NCBI GenBank assembly: GCA_029204225.1 | Contig: CM055104.1 | Location: forward strand, 48,952,933-49,016,932 | Source of the DNA: Diphasiastrum complanatum | Lineage: Eukaryota > Streptophyta > Lycopodiopsida > Lycopodiales > Lycopodiaceae | Reading direction: 5' to 3' | DNA length: 64,000 nucleotides | Shown here: piece by piece, positions 1-11,879 of the stretch | How the letters are laid out: every line of letters begins with the position of its first letter | Position numbering within the stretch: the first letter of the stretch is position 1 | Program-made: the position numbers and the translations under genes | The notes under the pieces: model-generated | The model's input: only the letters and a program-made list of their open reading frames with translations | Database searches by the model: none | What the model was told of the DNA's origin: nothing

Positions 1-3000
1 TGTGTATCATCCTGTGGGAGCGCAGTGCGGTGTTGTAGCAAAAACTGAAATGAGATGTACACTATTACTATCGCTGAAGACCGTCTATTTGAGAGAGCTA
101 GACGATACTAGATGCAGGGTGGCTAGGCTACTGGGTCATCTTGAGTAGTAGCAATACAGCGTCAGTACAATGGTAGTGTCTACAGGGTTTATTCTTTATG
201 CCTTCGGTCACTAAGCATTCTCCAGAGGCAGTGGGCGACTGCTTGTGGTACTAGGCGCCCAGTTAGGGAACATACGTGCATGTGGTCCTAGCATGTTGCA
301 CTAGGTGCACCTTGTCAAGCTGTAGGTTCTCACAAAGTTGTCGATGCCATCTCTGATCACAATGGTTTGAAGGAGATGACTGCATCATTTATCAACCTTT
401 GACATCGCTGGGTGACTATGCGCTTGAACCTTTTGGGGGCATCATCTGGAGAAAGAGAAAGATGTACGAGATGCGACATGCCTCTCTTCTCAAGTAAAAT
501 CCTCTCGTAGCATCATGGCAACTCAACTCATGTCTGGTCCTCTTATGACATGAAAAAGGGGAATTGCAACTGACTCATCTTGAAACCAGCAAATGATATA
601 CATCCCTCCAATCTCATAGTAGATCGACAGTATAAGACAATGCTCCTCTATCTTCGTCTCGCATCTGGCAAATTCTGTCCATTTTAAGGATCCTCTTGGA
701 AGCAACTTGTCTCTGCTTGTAGTTGACATGAACAGCTACCACTTAATCATCAATACCTTTCTATTAATTTTTACCAGTGCACACTGTTTGGTTATGGTTA
801 TCAATTTGGGGTGACTAGTCATTTGTGGGAATATTTGGGCCCCTAAAAAGCCTGAGATCCTGTTTTCATTGATCAGCTTGATCCTTTTTATTTGTACTTT
901 TTTTAATGTATTAGAAATCCATGTGTTTGTTTTTCAAGTTGGTTAGAATAATCACATTCACGTTTCCTCTTCCATGCTTCAAAAACTTTTTTGGAAGTTG
1001 GTGACAGAGTTTCCATGCGGTTAATGTCTGAGCATCTTCATTTTGGAGGCGTATTGGGCTTGTTCTTGGAGTAAACAGACTTTTCAGCACTATTTATGAT
1101 CACTATTTCCTCTTGCAACCAATCTTTTATTTAGTTTATTCACCTTATGATGAGCCTTTTACTCCCTCATCATGGCAATCATTTCATTCTGCATTGGTTA
1201 TCCCAGATTTTGTTGCTGTGCTTATTCCTACACATTCATATTATGCCTTGTTAAGCTACAAACAACCTTGCAAGATTTAGGTGTTTTAGAGAAAAAGAAA
1301 AAGCCTAGAAAGTTCAGAAAACAATGATATATATCAGTTATCATGATTACTAAATTATACACGTAGTTGCATCAGAACAAGTTTGCTTTGCTACTTTTCT
1401 GGATCACACAAAGCTCCATGGTTATGGCACCAGTTTCTATGCATCTGGAAGATGTTTTGAGTCCTGACATATCGTTAAGTCCTACTGGGAAGGTTTTTCT
1501 ACCGAGTCGTACCTTGTTGCACTTCATGCAAGGTATTGTGTTCTTTAACAGATATGGGACGAGCAATTACTGGTAACTAAAGCAAAGGAAAGGTTAGGAG
1601 TCTGATAACAATTGTAAATATAACAACAAAAAGTCAAATTACTTTAAAATATAAAAAATGAGACCAAAATGTTAACTTTGAATACCTTTTCTTAGTCACA
1701 TTTTTTGGACCTCCTCTCCTCAGAGATGTGATTGTTTGCATTATCTTAATCTTTTTTTCGGTTGATATATGACGTTACTCTATTTTCCGTAGTGACAACA
1801 CCAAAATATGGAGTTATTGTGGAATCAACAAAAAGTACATGCCCTCTCTTTATTTTCTCTTTTATTGATTTGTTGGACGACTTTGGTGTCTTTTGCTTGT
1901 ATTTTGGGCTCTTTGGTAGTACGTTCATGCAGAGGCATTGACGACACGAACTACCTATGGAGTTAAAGGTGTTAGTGGTATGAAATTGCAAAATGATATG
2001 ATACATAACTACGAATAGACCTGGTCTCATCGAAGAAAATGTGAGTAATTGCAATAACTCGAGTTATGATCACGAAGTCTATATATGACAACATGTTCGC
2101 CTTCTATCTTGAACTAGTATCAATTTGATTTGCATATGGTAGGTAGAAGGTTTAACTTTGCTTTAAATAACTTGAATGCTAATGTCGTAATTTGTGAGGT
2201 TCTTACATTTTTGGAGTGAAATAACTTGGGTCTTCATAAGTATAATTCAGGTTATAAAATTTGTCGATGGTAAGAGTTTTTTTGTGAAGAATAGCATTGT
2301 GAAATAGTACTTCTTTCCAAATTGTACCTATGAAGTTGTACTAGGTCCAAATTTATGGCACAAATGTAAGAAGTGGAATAAATGTGATTCTAGTGTTTTG
2401 ATTAGTCCACGTGTTTAGTGTTTTTGATCAGACCATTGCTTGCTTCTTATGGTTGCACTATTTCGTGCCGCTTGGTTTGTGCAATAATCCCATAAGCTAA
2501 CAATTAAGTAAGATTTTTGTAAAGTTTTTTGCATTTAAATGCTGATGGAGTCAGGAGGTTTTTAGAAATGCGCCTGGAACATGGGTGGGAATTAGAGTTT
2601 TGATGATGAAATGAATCAGAATGTAGATGAAAACTTTTATAAATAAATAGCTAAAATGTAAGCAATGATGGACAAGTTTCTTGCAACTTTATATCACTCT
2701 TAAGAATCACGGACAACACTTACATGTAGTACAATAGAAAAGTTGTTCCAAGGTAGGGTGATATATAGATAAAACATGTAGTCCAAAATCAAGATCTTAA
2801 AAAGAAGTCTAATTGAATTGCTATTTATTTTGTTTGAACAATTTATATCTTGTCAAGTATTATTCTTTTAGTTTAGTATGAGCTTAATTTTTATACATTT
2901 TGAAAAAAGCTTCTATGAACTCATTGTTATTGGAGATGGGTGCACCATAAAATTTAAGACTTAAATTAACACTCTTTGTTAAAAAAAAAATTCTTCTCGT

Positions 3001-5705
3001 TTTGTTCGTAAATTTTTATTTTGAATAAAGGAGGTCCTCTTTTGTCAATCATGATTAATGCTAATTAAGAAAGTGTTCCCAATCGAATCTTGAGAACTAG
3101 GATCAATTGGTTATTATGGTTTGACACATTTAAAGGTGAAGAATAAATCATGACATGGACCTAGAATTACACCTTATACATTGATTATTCCGATTGAACT
3201 TACCCATATTAATAGAAATGTGTAGTAGTCATAATAAAGTGTTTTTTTCAACTATGTACAAGTATTCAATCCATGCATGTTTGGATTTGGGATAATATTA
3301 ATCACAATCCCATAAAATTTGCTCATAGTGTTCTTCCTATTGAGGCAAGGACACAACAAAATACAATAGAATGAGCATTTATGACGGGCTTTCTTCTGTC
3401 AATTCTATAAGATCTACTTATTGAAGGTATCGTGAAAAGCTAAGTGAAAGTTAATATGAAAAAGCATCTCAAATTCTTCTAGTTTTTGTTTTAAAAGATT
3501 TTGAATGGCATAAAAATCATGCTTAATTGAATAATTTAAATGATGAATACATTGTATGAAAGTGATTTTATCCACTCGCTAAAGGGCAAAAAGTCAAACC
3601 TCAGTAGCGTTAGATCGCCCAATGACATTGGAAAGATTTTGATGATGGAAAATCTGTGTAGCCCTTGTTGTAGTAAATGCCACATATATGTTGATTCTTA
3701 TTCACATCTTTGTTTAGAATTGATGGAAATATTTCACTAGTAATTTTTTTGGCAATTTACTATGTATATCCATGCATTTTAGGTAGGAAATCATGCATAT
3801 ATTGATTGTGCATGATTAATATGACCAATTTGTGCATGCTTGAACTTTAGAAAAGATATGTATCAAGTAGGCGAATCTGAAGTTGGTGGTAAGCTTAAGC
3901 ATATTGGACATGCAAGGAACTACATGTATGAAATTCATAAAGTATATGATTGAATGTGTTTGCTATAAATATACATACCCCTTTTTTGTTTTGAAATTTT
4001 GGAGGGTATAAAAAAACATTGTTGATATTATTCCAAATCTGTGCTTTATCATAAATATTTGTTGGATCAACAATTTGCCAAGAAAGCATATACACATTCA
4101 ATAATTTGCCAAGAAAGCATATACATAGAGTAATGTAAGTAGGAGCACACACCATGCTCATCAAAGATGGAAAACCACAATACTTAGAAAGAGAAAATTG
4201 TACAATAAATCTTAAACTCTATTGGGCCAATAATAGTCCAGTTCATATTATGTAGAACTATTGAGCTAGTTACTTACACCAAAGTACAAAAATGAAGATA
4301 AGTTAGTACGAACTATGTTAGCCTATGTAAAAGTGATCACTTTCTAACACTTGTCAATGATCCATTGACATACTACTAATTTTGATAATGAATGAAGTTT
4401 TTCAAATTGAATATGCTCCAATAATTGCTATGATATCATTCAAAGTGATTTGTGATTTGAGCTTGAGTATTTAGATGATTGACATGTGAGGGAACTACGT
4501 GGCGTTGTATCATTCACTCCCGTGATATCATCAAATAGATCTTGTGAAATTTTGAGCTTAAAATTCTAGATCAATAACATCTTATAGAGATGATGCATTG
4601 ACCTAGTTATTCATTTCTAAAAAGCCTTCAAGGTAACGAAAACACCATATTTGTATACCACATGTTATTGTTTTCATTGATTGCATTGGATAGTGTCATA
4701 AAGTGGCAGGTATATCAACTATTTATACCAAATCTGAGCACTAGATTGATCGCCTCAACATCTAATTATTAAATCTATCATTGTGTGCTAAGTTTGAGTG
4801 CTAGATGCAGTGATCAATGAACCATCAATCAATCAACCATCTGTTCTTATTTTAAAATTTTATCACAATTTCGTTTTATCCTATTCGTCAATTGATTAAG
4901 AAGCCTTTTGGTTGGGAGACCATACAATCGATCATTAATCTCAAGTCATAAATACAATCATATTGAAGAAGAACAATACTAAGTTTGAGCATTGGACTAA
5001 ACTCTAAGATCCGATCGATCAGTTAGCAAGTACATTATCGTTGCCTTGGACATATCACTAGTTAGAACTAATTTTGATCAATATTTGTTGCAAAATCAGC
5101 TTGGACGTCAAAATTCGCTTGTACTTCTACCATCTACATTCTTGATTTGATATTTTCACCTCTATAATCAATTACAAACCACAAGGTTGGTCAACGATTA
5201 AGGTCCATTATTATCGATTTATTTTTTACTTGTTTAAAATTATTACATCATCAGAGCAAATGATCAATGAGCTATGATGATAGGAAAATCTTAGATATTC
5301 ACGTTAATTTTCTGATATTACCAAAATTTGTAAAAAAACATTAGGGCTTTTTGGACTAAAAAATGGTCCTTTTTTTGCACCCATTTTGAGATAATCCTTT
5401 TGGATAAACTAAATAATCTAAAATTCTATGTGGCACTTCAACCATAGTTCCAACTATTAGAAGTTTAACACTAAACTTCACTTTTCATATTGCTCTTAGT
5501 TAACTAGTTGTATTACAAATTGTAAGACAATCTATAGATATTAGTTGTAAGTTAGTTGTTATCAGCCATTACATAGACTGTAGGTTAACACTTAGAAAGT
5601 TCTACATTTCGTCTCATATGTATTTCTACCTTTCATTCAATTGATAATTAGCTGAGTGTTGTTTCTTCTTCTTTGTATGTTACAGTGTTTTTAAGACAAT
5701 AGTAA
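1..5705. other. Gene-poor AT-rich DNA, nothing recognised
   Basis: No reading frame here resembles a protein I know. Short frames at 523-729 (minus), 1367-1576 (plus), 1746-2054 (minus) and 3895-4164 (minus) have no motif, no splice-site pattern and no partner. The first ~500 bases are visibly less AT-rich than the rest but show no open frame of useful length. No tRNA, rRNA or LTR ends were seen. Confidence 0.6.
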
Positions 5706-6309
5706 ATTTCTAAAGAAAAGACCCTACACACTCTGCATAGCCGATATATCATATGGATTCAGATGAAAGAATCATTAAATGATGATTCTCCTTTTAAATT
5801 CACTGAAATCCATAATTTTATGCAAGAGTTTCTCGAAGTCACGACATCTCCAATATGGAGAGTTGTTATTTTTCTTTTATCTTGGCAATCAGCTTCAAAA
5901 TAGAAAGCTTCATTAACTTTTTGTAATGTGGGAATAGAAAATGTTGTGTGGTAAGTTTTTAAGTTCACGAATTATAAATTTGTATTTTAATTCAAAGTTT
6001 TACTTTAAATTAGTATAATCAATCATTTTAACTTAAAAAATTTGAAATTTTTTATTTATTTTAGCTGTAATGTTCCATGTTAGGTATAAGCCCAATGTCA
6101 GAAACTCGGGAGGAGCACGACTTTGCAATGAAATAGAATACATAACCATTGGTTATTATTCTTTGGACGGCAAGCACTCGATGCTTCACTACAATACCTC
6201 CGGGCTGACAAGTTTTGGAAAAGTGTTCCAGTATCCAGCCGTGACAAAGAAACTCAAAAATCCAATGACGGGTTCCGTGGCTGTCTTGAAATCTTTTTTA
6301 TTAGTTTAA
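5706..6309 (+). pseudogene. Decayed two-exon fragment, probably DNA-methyltransferase-like (N6/N4 type)
   Basis: Two coding-like blocks, 5706-5950 and 6084 to about 6290, are separated by a 133-bp GTAAGT...TTAG intron (5951-6083). Reading across the junction keeps frame: TG joins G to make Trp, giving IENVVW then YKPNVRN. Block 1 holds a hydrophobic strand and SWQSASK, then an in-frame TAG at 5901-5903. Block 2 holds EYITIGYYS and PAVTKK. From memory, N6/N4-type DNA methyltransferase-like proteins carry a hydrophobic strand, a Gln, a vvWyK block and a vTKK block in this order downstream of the DPP(W/Y) motif, so I infer that family. The DPP(W/Y) exon and the C-terminal part are not visible nearby. 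The stop codon and missing exons make it a pseudogene or an exon-capture remnant. The family call is moderate; the spliced coding nature is better supported. Confidence 0.45.
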
Positions 6310-6424
6310 TATTCTTAAATGTGTTTGTATTAAAAAAAGATTAACAGTTATATAATGATATGCAATTGAAAAATTTAAATATTTTTAAATATCCATGATT
6401 TTATTTCAACATTAATAACCATTA

Positions 6425-6808
6425 GCAAAACTAAAATTGCAATGAACTATTAAATTTTTAATATTCTCATTTTTTGAGGTGTTTTTATAATAATATTTTG
6501 GAGGTAATATTGTTAGAAATTTAAAGAAATGCAAAGCTTTTTTTAGGGTGATTTAAATATTTTCACAAGTCATCTACAATCATTTAATGTTTAATTTCAT
6601 TTGCAATCATTTAATGTTCTCATTTAATTATTTGCAATCATTTAAATTTTTAATATTCTTATTTTTTGATGTATTTTTATAATAATATTTTGGAGATACT
6701 ATTATTAGAGATTTAGAGAGATGTAAAGATTTTTTTCAAAGTGATTTAAATATTTTCACAAGTCATGTACAATCATTTAATGTATTATTTCATTTGCAAT
6801 TATTTAAT
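6425..6808. repeat. Tandem duplication, 192-bp unit, two copies
   Basis: The segment starting near 6461 (ATATTCTCATTTTTTGAGG) recurs near 6653 with scattered substitutions. It includes a shared TTTAAATATTTTCACAAGTC block at about 6551 and 6745. Very AT-rich; no coding potential. Confidence 0.75.
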
Positions 6809-7284
6809 GTTTAAATATTCAATGACCTTACATAAAAATTTGAAATATAACTTAAGATTTAAATAATATTAAAGTTTAAAAAATACTCATTAAAGTTTTT
6901 GTCATAATTTAAAAGCTATTTTTTAGGATACAAATATTGTCATTTAAAAAACTTTAAAATTGAAAAAAAAAATTAAAACTTTTGTTTTAATTAAGCAAAA
7001 ATAATTTTTTTAGTTATTGTAGTGGTTGTGTAATTTTATTTTGAACAGTATTATTATTTCATATAAGCTAATTTGCAATTATTAATCAGAATTTATTAAC
7101 AAAATTTTAGTAGCATAATTAATTTTCTTGCAAAATACAACATTTATTTTAGTATTACAATATTTTTTTTGAGGTATTTTAAATATGGCTATTTAAAAAA
7201 AAAATTGAAAAAAAATTGGTCTCCATGTCATTTCTTTTTTTTTTGGTAATCGCGTTCACAATAATTAATCATTTTAAATCTCAA

Positions 7285-8036
7285 TATGCAATCTTATGTA
7301 ATCTCCACCATAGTCATTGTGAAAATAATAAGAAGATGAGCATATGGATGGTTGATTTTCTGCATTTGCATGTAGTAGCATTAATCTGTTGCTATGTAAG
7401 TTAAGCAGTGTGAGAGCATGATAAGATAAGTGAGATTTAATGCACTTTCTAGGTGATTCATATCTAATTTATATTTGAAATTGCACAAAGCAACAATTTT
7501 CCTACATATTTTTGGTATTCTCTTTGAGATTTAGACAAATGCATCTATTAGTTTTTTTGCTAAAGAAATAAGTATCGGTAAGTTAAGTTATCATGATGAT
7601 TCATTTGTTTTTTTTAATATTTTAAGTTAAGAGAGCTTACACAATCACAATCACTACCAAAAAGTAGGTAAAAATTTTAGAATCGTAGAACAAATTAAAT
7701 ACTTATCCTATAGCCTTCATTGACCTCGAAGATCTATGATAGTTTTTACTTTCATCTAATCGGTGTTAGATTGGAAAGCTGAGGTGAGCAACAAATACAA
7801 GCTTATAAAAACATAGATATTTTAAGATTCAAAGTATACAACAATATATAAAGTAGACATGAATCACTTAGAAAGTACATTCAATCCTATTTATCTTATC
7901 ATGCTCTCATAATACTTAATTTACATAACAAATTGATTCTACTGCATGCAAAAGTAGAGAATCAATCATCTGCATGCTCATCTTATTATTATTTTCATAA
8001 TGACTATGGTGTAGATTACCAATCTTAATACTTACC
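7285..8036. repeat. Inverted repeat, ~185-bp arms, ~375-bp spacer
   Basis: About 7285-7475 matches the reverse complement of about 7850-8036 over most of its length, roughly 80% by eye. Shared blocks include CACCATAGTCATT, AATAAKAAGATGAGCAT and GAGAGCATGATAAGATAA. The spacer has no ORF. This could be a foldback or MITE-derived structure, or an inverted duplication. No clear target-site duplication was found. Confidence 0.65.
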
Positions 8037-8169
8037 TTACCCCATAGCCTTCGTTGACCTTGAAGATCTATGGCAATTTTTACCTATAGCCTTCATCGAC
8101 CTAGAAGATCTATGACAATTTTCACTTTTATCTAATCAATGTTAGATTGGAAAGTAGAGGCAAGCAAGA
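7707..8169. repeat. Dispersed direct repeats with TAGCCTTCATTGACC core
   Basis: A motif CCTATAGCCTTCATTGACCT followed by GAAGATCTATG starts at 7707, 8041 and 8084. The first and third copies extend about 86 bp, including ATCTAAT..GTGTTAGATTGGAAAG. They flank the right arm of the inverted repeat. Confidence 0.7.
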
Positions 8170-8439
8170 GTCTTTTCTAGAACAACTTTGCTTAGTTAAT
8201 TGTGTTGTCTAATACAATGAAATACAAATCATCAAGAAATCCTATCATGTCATGTCTCTTCATGTGAACTCAATTACAAGCCGATATTTAACAATTTTAG
8301 TTTTACAAGTCCAAAGTCGTCCTTTAAGAAAGAAACAAAAAGACGAAAGTTGTATTGTAAGAGATTGAAGTTTCTAGTGCTTGTAACGAACTTGGTTATT
8401 ATCTATTGAAATTCTAAATGTATGTATTCAAGTTATTAT

Positions 8440-8659
8440 TGTGTTATTATGTCACAAAGGCCTTGCCATAATGCAAAGATTGTTAGATTAACCAAAGAAA
8501 AAAAAAACATCATTATAATTTATAAAACATTTGCCTATAAAAGTTAAGAACAATCTTCAAAATTTTACTAAGCTATTTTTCTACGTTTTTTTTTAATTTT
8601 TACAAAAAGTTAAAATATGACAATATGACATGGCAAGGCCTTTGTGGTACAATACCACA
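8440..8659. mobile_element. Possible short MITE remnant with 30-bp terminal inverted repeats
   Basis: 8440-8469 and the reverse complement of 8630-8659 share TGTG..ATT followed by CACAAAGGCCTTGCCAT, about 25 of 30 bases. The 160-bp interior is AT-rich and non-coding. No convincing target duplication flanks it, so the transposon reading is tentative. Confidence 0.35.
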
Positions 8660-8740
8660 TCATTCTTGTTTTTTTATGGAACATGCATGTGGATAGTCAC
8701 AATGATAGGCGTTGATGCACATTCTATGTGAAATCATGAA

Positions 8741-8936
8741 ATGTGCATGTTGGTATGTGGCAACCTATCATTAACTCTGTCCACTTGAAAATTATAACAA
8801 CAATGCTATGTTGCCATGTCTTGAAAATTATAACAAAAATGCGCATGTTGGCATGTGGCAACTTGTCATTAACTTTGTCCACTTGAAAATTATAACAAAA
8901 ATTCTCTGTTGCTATGTCTTGAAAATTATAACAAAA
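8741..8936. repeat. Tandem duplication, 98-bp unit
   Basis: The unit beginning ATGTGCATGTTGGTATGTGG at 8741 repeats at 8839 as ATGCGCATGTTGGCATGTGG. Both contain TGTCCACTTGAAAATTATAA and end with CTTGAAAATTATAACAAAAA; a third copy starts and stops at 8937. Confidence 0.8.
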
Positions 8937-9059
8937 ATGCTCACAAAAATTTTTTGGTTTTCAATTTAGATAAACATTGTGCTTCTGAAGCTGCCTCCAA
9001 AATACAAAGAAAATCGAAACATTGGGCATTACATATACCCTAAAAAGTCACCCTAACCC

Positions 9060-9756
9060 TGTGAAAGTACTGTACTTTAGGACCATAAATGGATCTACAA
9101 AAGATCCACAAGAGTGATTGGATGCTTGCTTAACAATCTATCAAAAAACTAGACACAAAAAAGTTGATCTAGATTGGCAGTTTGACAAACAACAAGCATT
9201 AACAATCAAAAGCATTGATCAACATTGAAATCCGAGCCCACACGTGTGTACTACAGGCTGTAGTACGGCCTTCAACTTGAGAAAGAAGTAGAAATTGATT
9301 TGGTTTCATTTGGATCACAAAAACTCAATGTACATAGTGAACTAGCTTGAGATTGCCAATGAGCTCCAAAAATTTTCTATCTTCTCACTATGGAGAGAGG
9401 GAATACATAGCAAATTCGACTTCCTTCTTGAAGTTAGGTGGATTTCCAGCATGTAATAAGGAAGTTAACTCACTTTCCTTGACCTAAAATGAAACCCTAG
9501 TCTATTTCCTAGAGTTATGCTTGGTAGGTAGCTAGTTGGTCAAATTTTCACCTTAAACTTAGGTGTAGGTCCTATAAAGTAGGGATGACCACCAAATAGA
9601 CATGACCAACTCTCTTGAATTGACCAAACCTACATTAGGATGGGTTTTCCATGTGGCATCATGGCCTCACATGTGTGGGACCCACTTGTGTACACAATTT
9701 ACACTATTCTACATGGTTTTTGATCAAGCTAGATGCCAATTTTTGGCAATTCTTCA
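9060..9756 (-). repeat. 3' LTR of the 9-11 kb element (697 bp)
   Basis: In plus orientation it starts TGTGAAAGTACTG and ends TTCTTCA, giving TG..CA ends. Directly outside lies CACTCCTCCTCAAA, whose reverse complement is the polypurine tract. The inner edge matches the other LTR at 10780. Length agrees with the 683-bp LTR at 61397-62079 of a related element. Confidence 0.85.
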
Positions 9757-9967
9757 CACTCCTCCTCAAATTTAGCTTGATCTATCTACAACTCTCTTGC
9801 TAGATGAATGAATGCTTTTAGAAGTGTCTAACAAATCCAGCTACAAACAAGGAACTTTTGAGACTCCAATAGAGAATGATGTCCATGAAGGATCTTTCAC
9901 CACCTCTTAGAGGATCCCTTACAAGATGTTCCATAAATGTGTCTATATACATGTAGCACCTCTCAAA

Positions 9968-10510
9968 CTAAACATCATGCCAAGCCATGGATTCCAAGGC
10001 ATTTTGTGCACTTGAAGATACATCAATTAAAATATTAAGTGCATAAATAATGTTGCCAAAGACAACTTGCCTTTCTTGATCCATATGATTGAGCCTTGAT
10101 GGCTCCATCTTGATACTCAAGATTCTTCTTGGAGTCCTCGGGACTTGAGCTTGATCCTCCACTTGACTTGGCTCCAAAACATCAATGAACTGAATAAGGT
10201 GTTGATCCAAAGGTGCTTCTTCAAGTTTACAAATCTTCCACTCTTGAAAGATCACATTTCCACCATTGACAAATTCTTTGGTTGAAAAAGAGCAAAACAC
10301 TACCATTATTCCTATCATTGAAATAGGATAATCTGTGGTCCTTACATTGGAATGATCATGCACAAAGCATGTGGACACAAAGATTTCCAAAGCAAATGAT
10401 TTTTCATCTTTTATGACTCTATTCAAACTATTACAAAAATAGTTATCAACAAATGTAGATTTCAAAGCATCCCATTTCATTGTCTTGTCATACAAAGTAA
10501 TAAACACCAT
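9968..10510 (-). pseudogene. Copia polyprotein remnant, integrase-RT linker region
   Basis: This 180-codon frame contains PRTPRRILSIKMEPSRL, and its C-terminal part ends in QNALESMAWHDV. The related element at the right edge (63557-63994) has PITPRRSSRAKVEPSRL at the same place, ahead of its reverse transcriptase. Here the frame ends where the RT should begin, and the upstream half (FVDNYFCNSL, TTDYPISMIG) is not recognisable gag or integrase. It is a leftover of the polyprotein in a deletion derivative. Confidence 0.6.
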
Positions 10511-10766
10511 GAATCTTAAAGAAACAAGTCACCTCATGTCTACTACTACTTTCCAAAAAGTATTCAAAGATAGTAGACTCTCCAATGCTCACCACCCTTG
10601 CAAGATGCACACTTGAATGGACAATTTGCATGCAATTTGATGACTTGGCCATTGTCATTGAGGACTCCCTTGAAACTCTCATGCTTTGAGGCTGATCCTC
10701 AAGATCTTCTTCCTTTTGATGCTCCTCCTCAATGCAAGTAGATCAATGGCTTATGCTCTTGTACTT

Positions 10767-10779
10767 GGCTCTGATACCA
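10767..10779 (-). other. Primer-binding site, initiator tRNA-Met type
   Basis: The minus strand reads TGGTATCAGAGCC directly next to the LTR edge at 10780. This is the standard copia priming sequence in plants and fixes the element's orientation. Confidence 0.9.
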
Positions 10780-11121
10780 TGTGAAAGTACTGTACTTTAG
10801 GACCATAAATGGATCTACAAAAGATCCACAAGAGTGATTGGATGCTTGCTTAACAATCTATCAAGAAACTAGACACAAAAAAGTTGATCTAGATTGGCAG
10901 TTTGACAAACAACAAGCATTAACAATCAAAAGCATTGTTCAACATTGAAATTCGAGCCCACACGTGTGTACTACAGGCTGTAGTACGGCCTTCAACCTGA
11001 GAAACAAGCAGAAATTGAGTTGGTTTCATTTGGATCACAAAAACTCAATGTACATAGTGAACTAGCTTGAGATTGCCAATGAACTCCAAAAATTTTCTGT
11101 CTTCTCACTATGGAGAGAGGG
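10780..11121 (-). repeat. Truncated 5' LTR
   Basis: It matches 9060-9401 with 9 substitutions and no indels, then similarity stops abruptly after GGAGAGAGGG. About half of the LTR (the promoter-side part) is missing. Confidence 0.85.
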
Positions 11122-11239
11122 CCTTCTCTAAATTTTTTTACTCTCTCAAATGTAACCTATAGAAAATGAATTGTTTTTAAAAAGTCTGCATTTTTTAACT
11201 AATTGTCGCTACAGTCTGGTTTTTTACTCCATTTTTCCA

Positions 11240-11335
11240 CAGCCAAAAAATGCGAAAAACCTGACAGTGTTTTTACACTAAGTTTTCAACAACCGAAAAA
11301 TGCGAAAAACCCGACACTGTGTTTTTACACGGGGT
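11240..11335. repeat. Short tandem repeat, ~49-bp unit
   Basis: AATGCGAAAAACCTGACAGTG with a following TTTTTACAC near 11250 recurs near 11297 as AATGCGAAAAACCCGACACTG. It lies just upstream of the gag frame and is probably leader sequence. Confidence 0.6.
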
Positions 11336-11879
11336 TTTTGACAGGCGACAATTAGGGCAAAAAAATGTGACATTGAGGATGATCCTGATCGAGAAAGAGC
11401 TGTGGGGGTACGTAAATGGTTCAATACCCAAGTCGATAGAACCTGAATTGCTTCCAGCATGGGAAGCAGAGGATGGCAAAGCACTTGCCATTGTATCCCT
11501 GAATCTGAAAGACACTCAAATTGCTCACGTGTCAAACAACACCACCTCCAAAGAAGCATGGGATATCCTTACAAGCATCTACGAGACCTCAGATCTGTCC
11601 ACTCGCCTCTTTTTGAGGAAGAAGATGCCGACACTCAGAATGAGCGAAGGCACCTCAGTAAGCGACCATCTGAATGAGTTCAAACAGTTGCTAAACCAAC
11701 TGGCTGCAATAGGATCACCTATATTAGAAGAAGACTCTACCATGTCTCTTCTTGCCAGTCTCCCATCCTCGTATGACAATTTATTGTTGCTTCTTAGCAA
11801 CACTCATGCGCTGTCTCTACAAAAATTAAGAAGGAAGCATAAACAAATAGGCTCTATATTAGAGGAATTAATCACGTAA
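11319..11879 (+). pseudogene. Ty1/copia gag fragment (UBN2-type domain)
   Basis: An intact 186-codon frame with the copia gag signature: LWGYVNG, DGKALAIVSLNLKDTQIAHV, SKEAWDILTSIYE, LFLRKKMPTLRMSEGTSVS, LNEFKQLLNQLAAIG and LASLPSSYDNLL. These proteins assemble the virus-like particle. The usual N-terminal start is lost in the repeat-rich leader, and the zinc knuckle expected after about 230 residues is absent: the frame ends at a TAA after ILEELIT. RNase H remnants follow 800 bp later, so most of the element between is gone. No host function is likely. Confidence 0.85.

Larger units (their letters stand above)
9060..11121 (-). mobile_element. Copia-family LTR element (family B relative), internally deleted, 5' LTR truncated
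   Basis: On the minus strand the order is truncated 5' LTR (11121-10780), tRNA-Met primer site (10779-10767), about 1 kb of interior, polypurine tract (9769-9757) and 3' LTR (9756-9060). The interior carries the region between integrase and reverse transcriptase and a scrap of RT (the conserved ERSF-type segment near 9880-9910), but no protease, integrase core or RT palm. It therefore depends on other elements for movement. The LTR overlap (9060-9401 against 10780-11121) has 9 mismatches in 342 bases, about 2.6%. That is younger than the other elements here. Confidence 0.85.

Noticed and set aside
11319..11879. Intact 186-codon ORF as a possible host gene
   Set aside because: Its sequence is plainly copia gag (UBN2-type) and lacks a proper N-terminus and zinc knuckle.
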